Source of the DNA: Nakamurella antarctica
Lineage (GTDB): Bacteria > Actinomycetota > Actinomycetes > Mycobacteriales > Nakamurellaceae
Direction of reading: 5' to 3'
Assembly (NCBI RefSeq): GCF_003860405.1
Contig: NZ_CP034170.1
Span: 1,364,001 to 1,428,000, forward strand
Length of the DNA stretch: 64,000 nt
Shown here: in pieces, positions 17,541 to 26,044 of the stretch
How the letters are laid out: every line of letters starts with the position of its first letter
Position numbering within the stretch: position 1 is the stretch's first letter
Notes under the pieces: model-generated
Database searches by the model: none
What the model saw: the letters and a program-made list of their open reading frames with translations, nothing else
What the model was told of the DNA's origin: nothing
Position numbers and translations under genes: made by a program

Positions 17541-18863
17541 ATGCCTCCTATGACGGATCTGCCCGTACTGAGTCTCAACTCACCTGTGCGCGACCTCCCG
17601 GAGGCAGTGACGCGGCGCGTCATAACGTGGGCTGCTGACTATGTAGGATCTGTTCCCGCAGCGCAGCTACCTGCTGCTTTGCAACGCGTATCGCGCTTTG
17701 CACCCAAAAAAAGAGCCCATGCTGGATCCGGCCTGATAGTCAGCGCGTTGGATCAGGATGCCGCCTTCCGCAGCGCCGTCGCGCAGTGGGTGCACTCCCA
17801 CAGGGACAGCACTGGCGGGGACAGCACTGGCAGGGACAGCAAGCCGGACCCGGTCTACGAAGCAGCGGCCGCCTATTTGCTGAAATTGCCGGTCTGGGTT
17901 GATTGGGCATGGCAGGTGGTGGCTTTCGAGAACACCGCGCTCCGGGCAGAGATAGAGCAGTTGCGGGCCGAATCTGCCAAATTGAAAACCGATTCCGTCC
18001 ATCGAGAGAAGCCGCTGAGCCAGGCATCGCCGAGCGAGGACCAGCTGGCAGAGCACCAAAAACTCCGCACACGATTGCGCGAGCAAGGCGTGGCGCTGAA
18101 ATCGCTCCGGGATCAGGTGCACCACCTGCAGGAACAGAAAGCAAACTCAACTAACGGCCTACAGTCCGAGCTGACCTCGTCGCAACAACAGGTGTTCGCC
18201 CTGCAGGAAAAATTAAAAGCGGTCCAGTTACGGGCTGAGCGGTTGCAGGCACACTCCGATCAGCAGGCGGCGGTCCAGACCGCCGGACTCGGCGCAGCGC
18301 ATCGACGTATCGAGCTTCTCTTGGACTCGATAGCCGAAGCTGCCACAGGCCTTCGTCGAGAGCTCAACATCAGTGCGGGCGGGCTAGATCCCGCGGACCA
18401 CGTTGCTTCCGCTCTGCCAGTGACGCTTCGCCCCAGTGCTCGCACAGTGGACGCCTCGGTGCTCGCTAGTTGGCTCACGCTGCCGCAAGCGCATTTGATC
18501 GTTGACGGGTACAACGTGAGTAAAACCGGCTACCCAACGATGACCCTGGAAGGGCAGCGGGATCGAGTGGTGCGCGAACTTGCGGCCCTGGCCGCGCGGA
18601 CCCGAGCCGAAATGACAGTGGTCTTCGACGGTGCGGCCGTCGTAGCTCCCCAGACACGGGGGAGGGGGGTGCGCGTGCTTTTTTCACCAGCCGGAGTCAC
18701 AGCCGACGAGATAATCAGCAGACTGGTGGCCGCCGAGCCGCAAGGGCGTGTCGTAGTGGTGGCAACGGCGGACAAAGAAATACTCGGGGCTGTCAGCGCC
18801 AAGGGGGCCAGGACTTCGCCCCCACTGGCGCTGCTAGCGCTGATGGGGTCGCAGCCTCGATAA
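17541..18863 (+). CDS. NYN (YacP-like) domain RNA-binding/nuclease protein
   Basis: Protein of 440 residues. The N-terminal 120 residues are helical, then comes a long coiled coil (about 135-290, rich in Leu, Gln and Glu heptads), and the C-terminal NYN/PIN-like domain begins HLIVDGYNVSKTGYP (about 317) with VVFDGAA and ADEIISRLV supplying acidic metal-binding positions. Members are predicted RNases or RNA-binding proteins. The start ATG 17541 has AAGGA at 17529-17533; ATG 17550 is an alternative. It is divergent from the exonuclease gene with only about 50 bp between the starts. A short in-frame repeat encodes GGDSTGRDS near residue 95. Confidence 0.8.
   Translation: MPPMTDLPVLSLNSPVRDLPEAVTRRVITWAADYVGSVPAAQLPAALQRVSRFAPKKRAHAGSGLIVSALDQDAAFRSAVAQWVHSHRDSTGGDSTGRDSKPDPVYEAAAAYLLKLPVWVDWAWQVVAFENTALRAEIEQLRAESAKLKTDSVHREKPLSQASPSEDQLAEHQKLRTRLREQGVALKSLRDQVHHLQEQKANSTNGLQSELTSSQQQVFALQEKLKAVQLRAERLQAHSDQQAAVQTAGLGAAHRRIELLLDSIAEAATGLRRELNISAGGLDPADHVASALPVTLRPSARTVDASVLASWLTLPQAHLIVDGYNVSKTGYPTMTLEGQRDRVVRELAALAARTRAEMTVVFDGAAVVAPQTRGRGVRVLFSPAGVTADEIISRLVAAEPQGRVVVVATADKEILGAVSAKGARTSPPLALLALMGSQPR
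17804..17840. repeat. Short in-frame tandem repeat in the NYN gene
   Basis: GGGACAGCACTGGC is repeated with variation (period about 15-18 bp), giving DSTGGDSTGRDS. It probably marks a flexible linker prone to length change. Confidence 0.6.
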
Positions 18864-19091
18864 TCTTTTCGTGGCCCTGCGAGTGGTGCGGGTCTTGAGC
18901 TGCAGCATCGAGTGCACCGTGATGTGACATCTATCACTATCAAGCTGTTTTGCCAGTTGGTGGTACCCGATCTGCGCCTGCGATATGAATCTGAGACCAA
19001 ATCGTGTCCGGGGCTGGTGTCTTAGCGACTCGTGTCGTAACCTAATCGAGACTTGCGGTTTCCGCCTCCCGACCTAGGAGGCAGCGCAGGT
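18864..19091. other. Intergenic leader upstream of riboswitch 1
   Basis: About 230 bp with no gene. It includes a hairpin GCCTCC/GGAGGC (19064-19069 with 19077-19082) just before the riboswitch and the sequence CGTAACCT, shared with the leader of the second NlpC/P60 gene, in which TAACCT may be a -10 element. Confidence 0.5.
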
Positions 19092-19250
19092 CGCCGCCGA
19101 ATTAACGTGTCGGGACGTTGAGCCGGGGAACCAATTGTTATCTGGGGTGAATCCCTATCTGAGGTTGCTGCGTCTTTGAGGCGTCGGTATCCCGAGGTGG
19201 GGTAGGGCTACTTCCTGGCCCGAATCCGTCAGCTAACTCGGTAGGCGGTC
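19092..19250 (+). promoter_or_regulatory. ydaO/yuaA-type c-di-AMP riboswitch, copy 1
   Basis: The conserved blocks of this riboswitch class are present in order: CGGGACG, AGCCGGGGAACC, GGGGTGAATCC, AGGGCTACTTCC, CCCGAATCCGTCAGCTAA and CTCGGTAGGCGG. The closing stem pairs CCGCC (19094-19098) with GGCGG (19244-19248). Known members bind c-di-AMP and turn expression off. It ends 5 nt before the ATG of the NlpC/P60 gene, so control could act on translation as well as transcription. Confidence 0.9.
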
Positions 19251-19255
19251 CGAGG

Positions 19256-20545
19256 ATGAGAGGCACGCCAGTCTTGGCACAGCACGTTTACGCCCGGCTT
19301 CGCCGCGGCATCATTGTTGCTTCAACAATTGCGTTAGTGGTGGGCTTATCGCCGGCCATCGTGGCGTCGGCGGAGCCGGTCACACCCAGCACCCCCACTA
19401 CTTCGGCAGATGCCAAGGAGTTGTGGATTGCCGCTGCCAATAAGGCCGCGGCGCTAAACGAGCAAGTCTTGCAAGCAGACGAAGATGTCTCTACGGCTGC
19501 TGCAAATATTGTGACCGCGGATACTGCCGTTGCCGCTGCGGGAGATGCGGTCACTGCCGCTGAAGCCGTGAGCGCCCAAGCCACCGTCAAGGTCGGCAGC
19601 TACACCGATCGGTTGAACACCTTCGCCAATGCGAGCTTCCGAGGCGCGCGCCTAAGCCAATTCTCATCCCTGCTCACAGCGGACTCGGCGGAATCTTTTC
19701 TGGATGAAGTTTCCTCGCTCGACCGGGTAGCTGGCAGTACATCCAAAATGCTCGCCGAAGCTGCAGCGGCCAAGAACGCGGCCGCGTCAGCGGCAACCGC
19801 AGTCGCGGCAAAGAAGGTAGAAGCCGAGGCTGCAAAGACCGCCGCGACCGCAGCAAGCGAAGCTGCAGTGAAGGCCCAAACCGATTTGGCGGCAAGCAAA
19901 GCAAGCCTCGATGCAGAGGCGGCCACGTACGAAACTCTGTACAACCAACTCACCGAAGCTGAGCGGCAAGCCGCGATCAAGGCAGAAGAAGAGCGGCTTG
20001 AGCGGGAGGCAGCAGCAGCTGCTGCCGCAGCAGCTCAGGCAGCGGCGGCGCAGGCAGCAGCAGCCTCTCGCGCAGCTCAGCAGGCGGCGGCTCAGGCTCC
20101 GGCGGCTCAGGCTCAGGCTCAGGTTGCGGTAGCGGGCGAGGCAGCCCAAGCGCTCGCGCCAGCTGAAGCCCCCGCCGTGAGCCAGTCCGCTCCGAATTCC
20201 GCTGCAGCTGCGGCGGTAGCAGCGGCGCTATCAAAGGTGGGCTCCCGATACATATTTGGGGCTGCCGGGCCCAGTAGCTTCGACTGCTCGGGACTCACGT
20301 CCTGGGCCTGGGCGCAGGCGGGGGTATCTATTCCCCGTACGAGCCGAGATCAGTCGGGCCTTCGATCGATTCCGATGGATCAACTGCAGCCAGGCGATCT
20401 GATCACGTATTACTCGCCTGTCTCCCACGTGGCGATGTACATCGGTGACGGGCAGATCGTCCAAGCCTCCACCGAGACCAAGCCGGTCTATGTGACTTCG
20501 ATTGCCCGAGGTGGCCCCAATGCTTCAGGCCACCGCCCCGGGTGA
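19256..20545 (+). CDS. NlpC/P60 peptidoglycan endopeptidase, paralog 1
   Basis: Secreted cell-wall hydrolase of 429 residues, probably cutting D-Glu-mDAP bonds. It has a signal peptide (about residues 1-40, basic RLRRG then hydrophobic, ending ASAEP), a long Ala-rich helical coiled coil (about 55-250), an Ala/Gln-rich linker (about 245-305), and a C-terminal NlpC/P60 domain with catalytic Cys in FDCSGLTSWAW (about 342), His in VSHVAMYIGDG (about 391) and a third polar residue in the C-terminal ASGHRPG. It resembles the RipC/Rv2190c group. Control is by the riboswitch just upstream; a hairpin follows. Confidence 0.9.
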   Translation: MRGTPVLAQHVYARLRRGIIVASTIALVVGLSPAIVASAEPVTPSTPTTSADAKELWIAAANKAAALNEQVLQADEDVSTAAANIVTADTAVAAAGDAVTAAEAVSAQATVKVGSYTDRLNTFANASFRGARLSQFSSLLTADSAESFLDEVSSLDRVAGSTSKMLAEAAAAKNAAASAATAVAAKKVEAEAAKTAATAASEAAVKAQTDLAASKASLDAEAATYETLYNQLTEAERQAAIKAEEERLEREAAAAAAAAAQAAAAQAAAASRAAQQAAAQAPAAQAQAQVAVAGEAAQALAPAEAPAVSQSAPNSAAAAAVAAALSKVGSRYIFGAAGPSSFDCSGLTSWAWAQAGVSIPRTSRDQSGLRSIPMDQLQPGDLITYYSPVSHVAMYIGDGQIVQASTETKPVYVTSIARGGPNASGHRPG

Positions 20546-20629
20546 TCCAGATTTCTGGCTAGCTACACGCGAGTACAGCCGCGTTCGGTCGCCGTGCTTG
20601 CTGAATGTTGCTCTGCATCGATTCCACTT

Positions 20630-20666
20630 CTCAGGCCCTTCGTGCAGTTCTGGCGAAGGGCCTGAG
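20630..20666 (+). terminator. Hairpin terminator after NlpC/P60 paralog 1
   Basis: CTCAGGCCCTTCG (20630-20642) pairs perfectly with CGAAGGGCCTGAG (20654-20666) around an 11-nt loop; there is no U-run. It separates the hydrolase gene from pimB. Confidence 0.75.
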
Positions 20667-20716
20667 TCGATTTAGCGATGTTTTCAGGGGTTGGACTGCG
20701 TCGATACGATGAGCAG

Positions 20717-21841
20717 GTGCGACGAACCCTGCTGATCACCAATGATTTTCCACCGCGGGCGGGGGGCATCCAGTCGTACGTGCATTCGTTGGCGGAACAT
20801 CTGCCACCATCAGAACTGGTGGTGTACGCCCCTGCGTGGGAGGGGGCTGAGGCTTTTGATGCAGATCAAGACTTCGAGGTGGTGCGTCATTCCACCAGCC
20901 TCATGGTGCCGTCGCCCACCGTCGCGCGCCGCGCCCGCGAACTAATTCATACGCGCCGAATAAGCGCGCTGTGGTACGGAGCTGCTGCACCCCTGGCATT
21001 GCTCACGCCCTCCCTGCGTACTCACGGGATCGTCCGGGCGGTTGCCAGTACCCACGGCCACGAGGTGGGCTGGTCCATGCTTCCGGGCTCGCGTCAGGCG
21101 TTACGCAGAATTGGCGCCACGAATGATGTCATCACCTACATCAGCCGGTATTCCAGGCGTCGAATCTCTGCAGCTTTGGGAGCCGGCGCCGCACTTGAGT
21201 ACCTCCCGGCTGGCGTCGATACCTCACTGTTCGCCCCGGACCCGTTGGCGCGAGCGGAGATCCGTCGGCGGTATGGGTTCGGCGATAAGCCGGTCGTCGC
21301 CTGTATTTCGCGATTGGTCTCTCGCAAAGGGCAGGACTCACTGATCCGCGCAATGCCAATGATTCTGGATCTAGTGCCAGATGCGCAGCTGCTGATCGTC
21401 GGCGATGGGCCCTACCGAAGCTATCTTGAGGCCTTGGTCGAGGCTAGCCCCGCTGCCGCAAATATCACCCTGACTGGATCCGTCCCCTGGCGCGACATTC
21501 CCCGCCACCACGCCGCCGCTGACGTTTTTGCGATGCCCTGCCGCACGCGCGGGGGTGGATTGGACGTCGAAGGGTTGGGCATTGTGTTCCTCGAGGCCTC
21601 CGCGTCTGGGGTACCGGTGATCGCAGGCGATTCCGGCGGCGCACCCGAGGCGGTGCTACCCGGTGTTACAGGCGAGGTCGTCTCCGGCACTGATGTGGCG
21701 GCACTGGCGCATGAGTTGGTGAAACTGTTGCGAGACAAGCCTTCTGCGGATGCAATGGGAATCGCAGGACGAGGTTGGGTGGGCCAGAGGTGGAACTGGG
21801 AGCGGTCGGCACATCGACTCGCGGATCTCCTGTCGCGATAA
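20717..21841 (+). CDS. pimB: GT4 glycosyltransferase, phosphatidylinositol mannosyltransferase PimB type
   Basis: Transfers mannose from GDP-mannose to phosphatidylinositol mono-mannoside at the inner membrane face (PimB' role, Rv2188c). The 374-residue sequence follows the remembered M. tuberculosis protein closely: TNDFPPRAGGIQSYV at the N-terminus, STHGHEVGWSMLPG, YLPAGVDTSLF, the sugar-nucleotide region SRLVSRKGQDSLI and the GT4 E-x7-E motif EGLGIVFLEASASGVPV. The start is set by homology at GTG 20717, a few residues before TNDFPP; an ATG at 20678 is in frame. It sits between two riboswitch-controlled hydrolases. Confidence 0.9.
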   Translation: MRRTLLITNDFPPRAGGIQSYVHSLAEHLPPSELVVYAPAWEGAEAFDADQDFEVVRHSTSLMVPSPTVARRARELIHTRRISALWYGAAAPLALLTPSLRTHGIVRAVASTHGHEVGWSMLPGSRQALRRIGATNDVITYISRYSRRRISAALGAGAALEYLPAGVDTSLFAPDPLARAEIRRRYGFGDKPVVACISRLVSRKGQDSLIRAMPMILDLVPDAQLLIVGDGPYRSYLEALVEASPAAANITLTGSVPWRDIPRHHAAADVFAMPCRTRGGGLDVEGLGIVFLEASASGVPVIAGDSGGAPEAVLPGVTGEVVSGTDVAALAHELVKLLRDKPSADAMGIAGRGWVGQRWNWERSAHRLADLLSR

Positions 21842-21937
21842 GTGTCATTTTGTCGCTGTTGCACCGTCTCGTGTCCATCCCGTAACCTCATTGAGATATT
21901 CGGTTTCAAGTCCCGTCACCAGGGACGCCGAGTATCT

Positions 21938-22090
21938 CTGCCGAATTGACGTGTCGGGACGTCAAGCCGGGGAACCATGTTTTCTGGGGTGAATTCCCTT
22001 GGTCCAGTCGCGTCCGCACGGGCGCTCGCTGCGCCAAGGGGTAGGGCTACTTCCGGCCCGAATCCGTCAGCTAACTCGGTAGGCAGTAGA
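21938..22090 (+). promoter_or_regulatory. ydaO/yuaA-type c-di-AMP riboswitch, copy 2
   Basis: The same ordered blocks as copy 1 are present (TGTCGGGACG, AGCCGGGGAACC, GGGGTGAATTCC, AGGGCTACTTCC, CCCGAATCCGTCAGCTAA). The closing stem is CTGCC (21938-21942) with GGCAG (22082-22086), a compensatory change relative to copy 1. A variable internal arm is replaced by unrelated sequence. A putative promoter TTGCAC-N18-TAACCT lies about 50 bp upstream (around 21862-21891). Confidence 0.9.
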
Positions 22091-22115
22091 AGAGGGAAGA
22101 AAGGTAACGCCAGCG

Positions 22116-23408
22116 TTGGCGCCGTACAGCATTTTGAGAAACTCTCACCTCCCCTCTTCACGCTCTCCCAGAGCACGAAAGTCGTTGCGTGTCGTGGCGC
22201 TGGTGCTAACACTGACGACGCTCACGTTTGGCGCCACCATGCCTGCCTCCGCTGAACCAGCGGCCCCGGTCCCGACGTCGCCAACTGCCGTCTCTCCCAC
22301 GGGATCGACCTTGGCGCCAGCAGCCCCGGCTACCGCGGAAGAGGCGAAGACCGCCTGGATTGCCGCAGCTCAGGCGGCGGAGCAGTTGAATCAGGCTGTC
22401 CTGACTGCACAAGAGACGGTGAAGTCCTCCGAAGCCGCCGTAGGTCTGGCCCACAATCGGATTGCTCCTGCGCAGGCCGCCGTAGCCCAAGCCGACGCCA
22501 CGGTAAGAACTGCAGCAGCGGAAGTTTCGGTGTATCAGGCCAAGCTTGACGCGTTCGCGAGCGCTAGCCTGCGTGGGGCCAGGATGAGCCAGATCTCCTC
22601 CCTGCTGACGGCAAACTCGCCGGAAGAATATTTGGACGAAGTGACCGCCTTGAATCGCGTTGCTAGCGATGCAAAGACGACGATGGCCAAAGCGGCAGTC
22701 GCCAAGATCGAGGCGCAAGCGGCGAAAACTGCAGCGGACTCTGCGCGCGATGCTGCAACGGTGGCCGTCGCAGACGCCCAAGCTGCCAAAGATGCGGCAG
22801 TGACAGCAGCGGCCGACCTGGCGGCTCAGCAGGTCGCGATGTCGGAGCAAGTAAAAACATTCGAGAAGCTCTATAGCTCTCTGACATTGCAAGAACGCGT
22901 TGCCGCCGTTTCGGCCGCTGAAAACGCGATCAACCTCTCCACCGACTCTGCCCAACGACAGCGGTCGCAAGCGGCAGCGCGAGCGGCGGCCGGGATCAGT
23001 GATGACACCGACCAAACGACGACCCTGAATACGCTGGCAACGGAATTAGCGCCCGATACGGCTGCGGCGGTAGCAGTAGCGGCAGCCCTCACGAGGCAAG
23101 GCATGCCCTATGTCTGGGCCGCTGTGGGCCCCGACAGTTTCGATTGTTCTGGGCTGATGCTCTGGGCGTGGCAACAAGCTGGGATTACCATCCCGCGCAC
23201 CAGCGCAGAGCAATATCGGCTGCCCGAGGTGCCGCTGTCCGAACTGAAGCCAGGTGACCTCATCACGTACTACTCGCCGGTGACCCACGTGGGCATGTAC
23301 GTGGGTATGGGTTTGGTGTTGCACGCGTCGATGCCTGGTGTCCCGATCAAGGTGGTCGACTTGTACCGGGCGGGCCCCAACCCGACCGGGCACCGCGTTC
23401 CGCGGTAG
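22116..23408 (+). CDS. NlpC/P60 peptidoglycan endopeptidase, paralog 2
   Basis: Secreted hydrolase of about 430 residues, paralogous to the gene at 19256. It has a signal peptide (basic RARKSLR, hydrophobic core, ASAEP end near residue 48), an Ala-rich coiled coil (about 75-270) and a C-terminal NlpC/P60 domain with FDCSGLMLWAW, VTHVGMYVGMG and PTGHRVP. Shared stretches include the QISSLLTANSPEEYLDEVTAL-type block. It lacks the long Ala/Gln linker of paralog 1. The start is uncertain: TTG 22116 fits the signal peptide and has GAAAGG 12 nt upstream. It lies directly behind riboswitch copy 2. Confidence 0.87.
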   Translation: MAPYSILRNSHLPSSRSPRARKSLRVVALVLTLTTLTFGATMPASAEPAAPVPTSPTAVSPTGSTLAPAAPATAEEAKTAWIAAAQAAEQLNQAVLTAQETVKSSEAAVGLAHNRIAPAQAAVAQADATVRTAAAEVSVYQAKLDAFASASLRGARMSQISSLLTANSPEEYLDEVTALNRVASDAKTTMAKAAVAKIEAQAAKTAADSARDAATVAVADAQAAKDAAVTAAADLAAQQVAMSEQVKTFEKLYSSLTLQERVAAVSAAENAINLSTDSAQRQRSQAAARAAAGISDDTDQTTTLNTLATELAPDTAAAVAVAAALTRQGMPYVWAAVGPDSFDCSGLMLWAWQQAGITIPRTSAEQYRLPEVPLSELKPGDLITYYSPVTHVGMYVGMGLVLHASMPGVPIKVVDLYRAGPNPTGHRVPR

Positions 23409-23444
23409 CAACCGGGCGTTCAGCGGTAGCAACCAGGCGTTCAG
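23403..23444. repeat. 21-bp tandem repeat at the 3' end of NlpC/P60 paralog 2
   Basis: CGGTAGCAACCGGGCGTTCAG (23403-23423) is repeated with one change at 23424-23444. The TAG stop codon lies in the first unit. Confidence 0.85.
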
Positions 23445-23549
23445 CTCCGGCCGCGGAGCAGATGTAGCTTCCTCGAACATCTCCAGCGGTGGCGGAGGGC
23501 ACTTTTTGCGGTAACTTTCCCGACGCGGGCGAAGGATACGCTGGAAGAT

Positions 23550-24350
23550 GTGCGTATTCACGTGGTGGCCGATGTCCATGGCAACTATGAAGCTCTTGCG
23601 CGGGCGGCTGAGGGCGCAGACCAACTCATCGTTTTGGGCGACCTCATCGATTACGTCGACTATCACGACCCGGGTGCTGGCATTCTCGGTGCTGTATTCG
23701 GCGCAGATCGGGTGAAGCCCTTCGTGGAAATGCGTACCGTCGGTAACTTTCGTGGACTACACGCCTATCACCAGTCGCTCTGGGCGACGGTTGACGATCC
23801 CGCTGCCGTCATCGAAGGCATCGTGGCAGATCGCTACCAGCAAGTGGTTGCGCTGATTCCGGAAAACACTCTGCTCACGCTGGGAAATGTTGACGTTGAA
23901 CATATCTGGGCGGCGGTAGCGCCACCTGCATTACGGTATCTGGACGCCGAGGTTCGCACGCTCGGTGGCGTGCGCTTCGGCTTTGTTGCGGGAGGATCTG
24001 GCCGACCGGGATCTGTGGTCGGACCGGCCCGCGGACCCTGGAAACCTTTCGTCCGAGACGCGCGGGATTACCAGGCTGCCGTTGACTCGCTGTTCCAGGC
24101 AGACAAGGTCGACGTTCTGTGTACGCATATTCCTTTGCGGCTCGCCGGAATGCGGTATGACCGTATTCCGGGACGGCTGGAGATGTATGGCCCGGGCCTT
24201 CTCGAAGCGATCGATGTACACCAACCGCGACTGGCACTGTCTGGTCACGTTCATCAGCCCCTGACTCAGCGGGTCCGGAGGGGACACACCGAATGCGTCA
24301 ACGTGGGCCACTTTCAGCGCGCGGCCAAGCCGTATGTGTTGCAGCTATGA
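23550..24350 (+). CDS. Calcineurin-type metallophosphoesterase
   Basis: Protein of 266 residues with all metal-binding blocks of the YfcE/MPE superfamily: DVHGN (about residue 8), GDLIDY (31), a GNVD block (about 113), THIPL (about 193) and GHVHQP (about 231). It probably hydrolyses a phosphodiester or phosphomonoester; the substrate cannot be told from the sequence. No signal peptide, so cytoplasmic. It starts at GTG 23550 and stands 18 bp upstream of the SRPBCC gene, so it may share its transcript. Confidence 0.85.
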   Translation: MRIHVVADVHGNYEALARAAEGADQLIVLGDLIDYVDYHDPGAGILGAVFGADRVKPFVEMRTVGNFRGLHAYHQSLWATVDDPAAVIEGIVADRYQQVVALIPENTLLTLGNVDVEHIWAAVAPPALRYLDAEVRTLGGVRFGFVAGGSGRPGSVVGPARGPWKPFVRDARDYQAAVDSLFQADKVDVLCTHIPLRLAGMRYDRIPGRLEMYGPGLLEAIDVHQPRLALSGHVHQPLTQRVRRGHTECVNVGHFQRAAKPYVLQL

Positions 24351-24368
24351 CACGGTAACCTTCGGTAC

Positions 24369-24806
24369 ATGGCTGACTCCTCGTCGCAAACTCTGACCAT
24401 CAAGGCACCTGCGAAGGTGATCATGGACGTGATTGCTGACTTCGCCGCCTACCCGGCATGGACCGGCGCGGTGAAGCAGGTGGAGATCACGAAGACTGGG
24501 AGGGCTGGCCGCGCTGACCAAGTGAAGTTCGTGATGGACGCGGGCATGATCAAAGACACCTACGAGCTGCGCTACGACTGGGCGGCAGACGGAACATCGG
24601 TTACCTGGGATCTGGTCTCAGGATCGCTGCAAAAGGCCCAGCACGGCTCCTATGTGTTAGTGGAGACGGGGGGCGAAACCTCTGTGACGTATACGCTTTC
24701 GGTCGAATTGACCATTCCGATGATCGGGTTGCTTCGCCGCAAAGCGGAGAAGGTCATTTTGGACACCGCGTTGAAGGAGCTGCGTAAACGGGTCGAAAAC
24801 GCGTGA
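24369..24806 (+). CDS. SRPBCC (START-like) family protein
   Basis: Protein of 145 residues with the polyketide-cyclase/START helix-grip fold: N-terminal TIKAPAKVIMDVIADFAAYPAW, a beta-sheet core and a long C-terminal helix ending KELRKRVENA. Such proteins bind hydrophobic ligands. Homologs of Rv2185c sit in the same order before an ArsA-type ATPase. The stop overlaps the ATPase start (GTGA), so the two are translationally coupled. Confidence 0.82.
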   Translation: MADSSSQTLTIKAPAKVIMDVIADFAAYPAWTGAVKQVEITKTGRAGRADQVKFVMDAGMIKDTYELRYDWAADGTSVTWDLVSGSLQKAQHGSYVLVETGGETSVTYTLSVELTIPMIGLLRRKAEKVILDTALKELRKRVENA

Positions 24807-26044
24807 GCTATCCGCAGGTCCGCACGGCACTTTTTACCGGCAAAGGTGGCGTCGGTAAGACGACGCTGGCAGCCGCTGCAGCAGTGAGGTACTCCTGCGA
24901 CGGTTTTCGCACGCTGATTATTTCAACCGATCTCGCGCATTCCCTCGGCGATGTTTTGGGGATGAGACTGGGCGCCGAACCACAACAGATACCTGAAATT
25001 GCTAGCGGGTCGCTGTACGCTACCGAGGTCGATACTCAGCGCCGCTTCGAGGATGCCTGGGCAGGAATTCGGGACTATCTGGTCTCGGTGCTGGCAGCGG
25101 GTGGTCTGTCTGAAGTCGCCGCCGAAGAATTGGTTGCCTTGCCCGGTGCTGCGGAAATTATCGCGTTGCTAGAAGTCGAAAAGCATGCACGTAGCGGTGA
25201 CTTCGACGTCATCGTGGTGGATTGTGCGCCCACGGGAGAGACACTCGCCCTTCTCGCCCTTCCAGAAACGTTGGCGTTCTACTCCGAGCGGTTGTTCAGT
25301 GCGCCACAGCGGTTGCTCCGCTCGTTGGCGGCAGGATTCGCAGGGCGCGGCAACGCGAGGAACCTCACTTCCGGGGAGCAGGTTCGGGACGCACTGGGAG
25401 AGGTGTTGCGCCGACTCGCTGAAGCTCGCCTCGTGCTGACCCAGCCGCGAAGCGGAGTTGTCCTGGTGTCCACCGCCGAACGCGTAGTGATCGCGGAGTC
25501 GCGGCGCGCCTTGACAGCGCTTTCGTTGCAAGGGTTTCGGGTGTCTTCGGTGGTGCTCAACCGGTTGGTGCCGGCGGCGGCTGATGGAGAATGGGCTGCA
25601 CGAATGTTGCAAATCCAGGAGAGCCGGGTCGAAGAGGCTGGGCAGTCATTTTCGCATTTAGCGATGTTCCGCGCCGATCTCAGGGCGCACGAACCCGTTG
25701 GCGTCCCAGCTTTGGTGGAGTTGGCCGCTTCGACGTTTGCAGGGGTGGATCCACTGGGGGAATCCACCGAAGTGGCACCAACTCACGAGTTCGAGGTTGC
25801 AGGTGTTGGCGGCGTTTACACCTTGACGGTGAATGTGCCGCTAGCCGATCGGGGAGCCATTGGGTTGCTGCGGTCCGGCGACGACATTGTGGTGTCCGTC
25901 GGCAGCCACAAGCGACGGATTGCACTGCCGTCGCTGCTTCAACGTTGCAAGACCACCAGGGCTACGGTGAATCAGGGGCAATTGACCATCGAATTCGTGC
26001 CCGACCCAGATCGCTGGCCAGCCGCGCTGAAAGCAAGTCTGTGA
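24803..26044 (+). CDS. ArsA/GET3-type anion-transporting ATPase family protein
   Basis: P-loop ATPase of 413 residues, homolog of Rv2184c. It has the deviant Walker A GKGGVGKTTLA at about residues 12-22, TDLAHSLGDVLG (switch I region), VVDCAPTGETLALL (switch II) and a C-terminal domain of alpha-crystallin-like beta structure. The arsenical-binding cysteines of ArsA are not evident, so arsenite export is unlikely; a role in protein or lipid handling together with the SRPBCC partner is an inference. It overlaps genes on both sides by 4 bp. Confidence 0.85.
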   Translation: MSYPQVRTALFTGKGGVGKTTLAAAAAVRYSCDGFRTLIISTDLAHSLGDVLGMRLGAEPQQIPEIASGSLYATEVDTQRRFEDAWAGIRDYLVSVLAAGGLSEVAAEELVALPGAAEIIALLEVEKHARSGDFDVIVVDCAPTGETLALLALPETLAFYSERLFSAPQRLLRSLAAGFAGRGNARNLTSGEQVRDALGEVLRRLAEARLVLTQPRSGVVLVSTAERVVIAESRRALTALSLQGFRVSSVVLNRLVPAAADGEWAARMLQIQESRVEEAGQSFSHLAMFRADLRAHEPVGVPALVELAASTFAGVDPLGESTEVAPTHEFEVAGVGGVYTLTVNVPLADRGAIGLLRSGDDIVVSVGSHKRRIALPSLLQRCKTTRATVNQGQLTIEFVPDPDRWPAALKASL

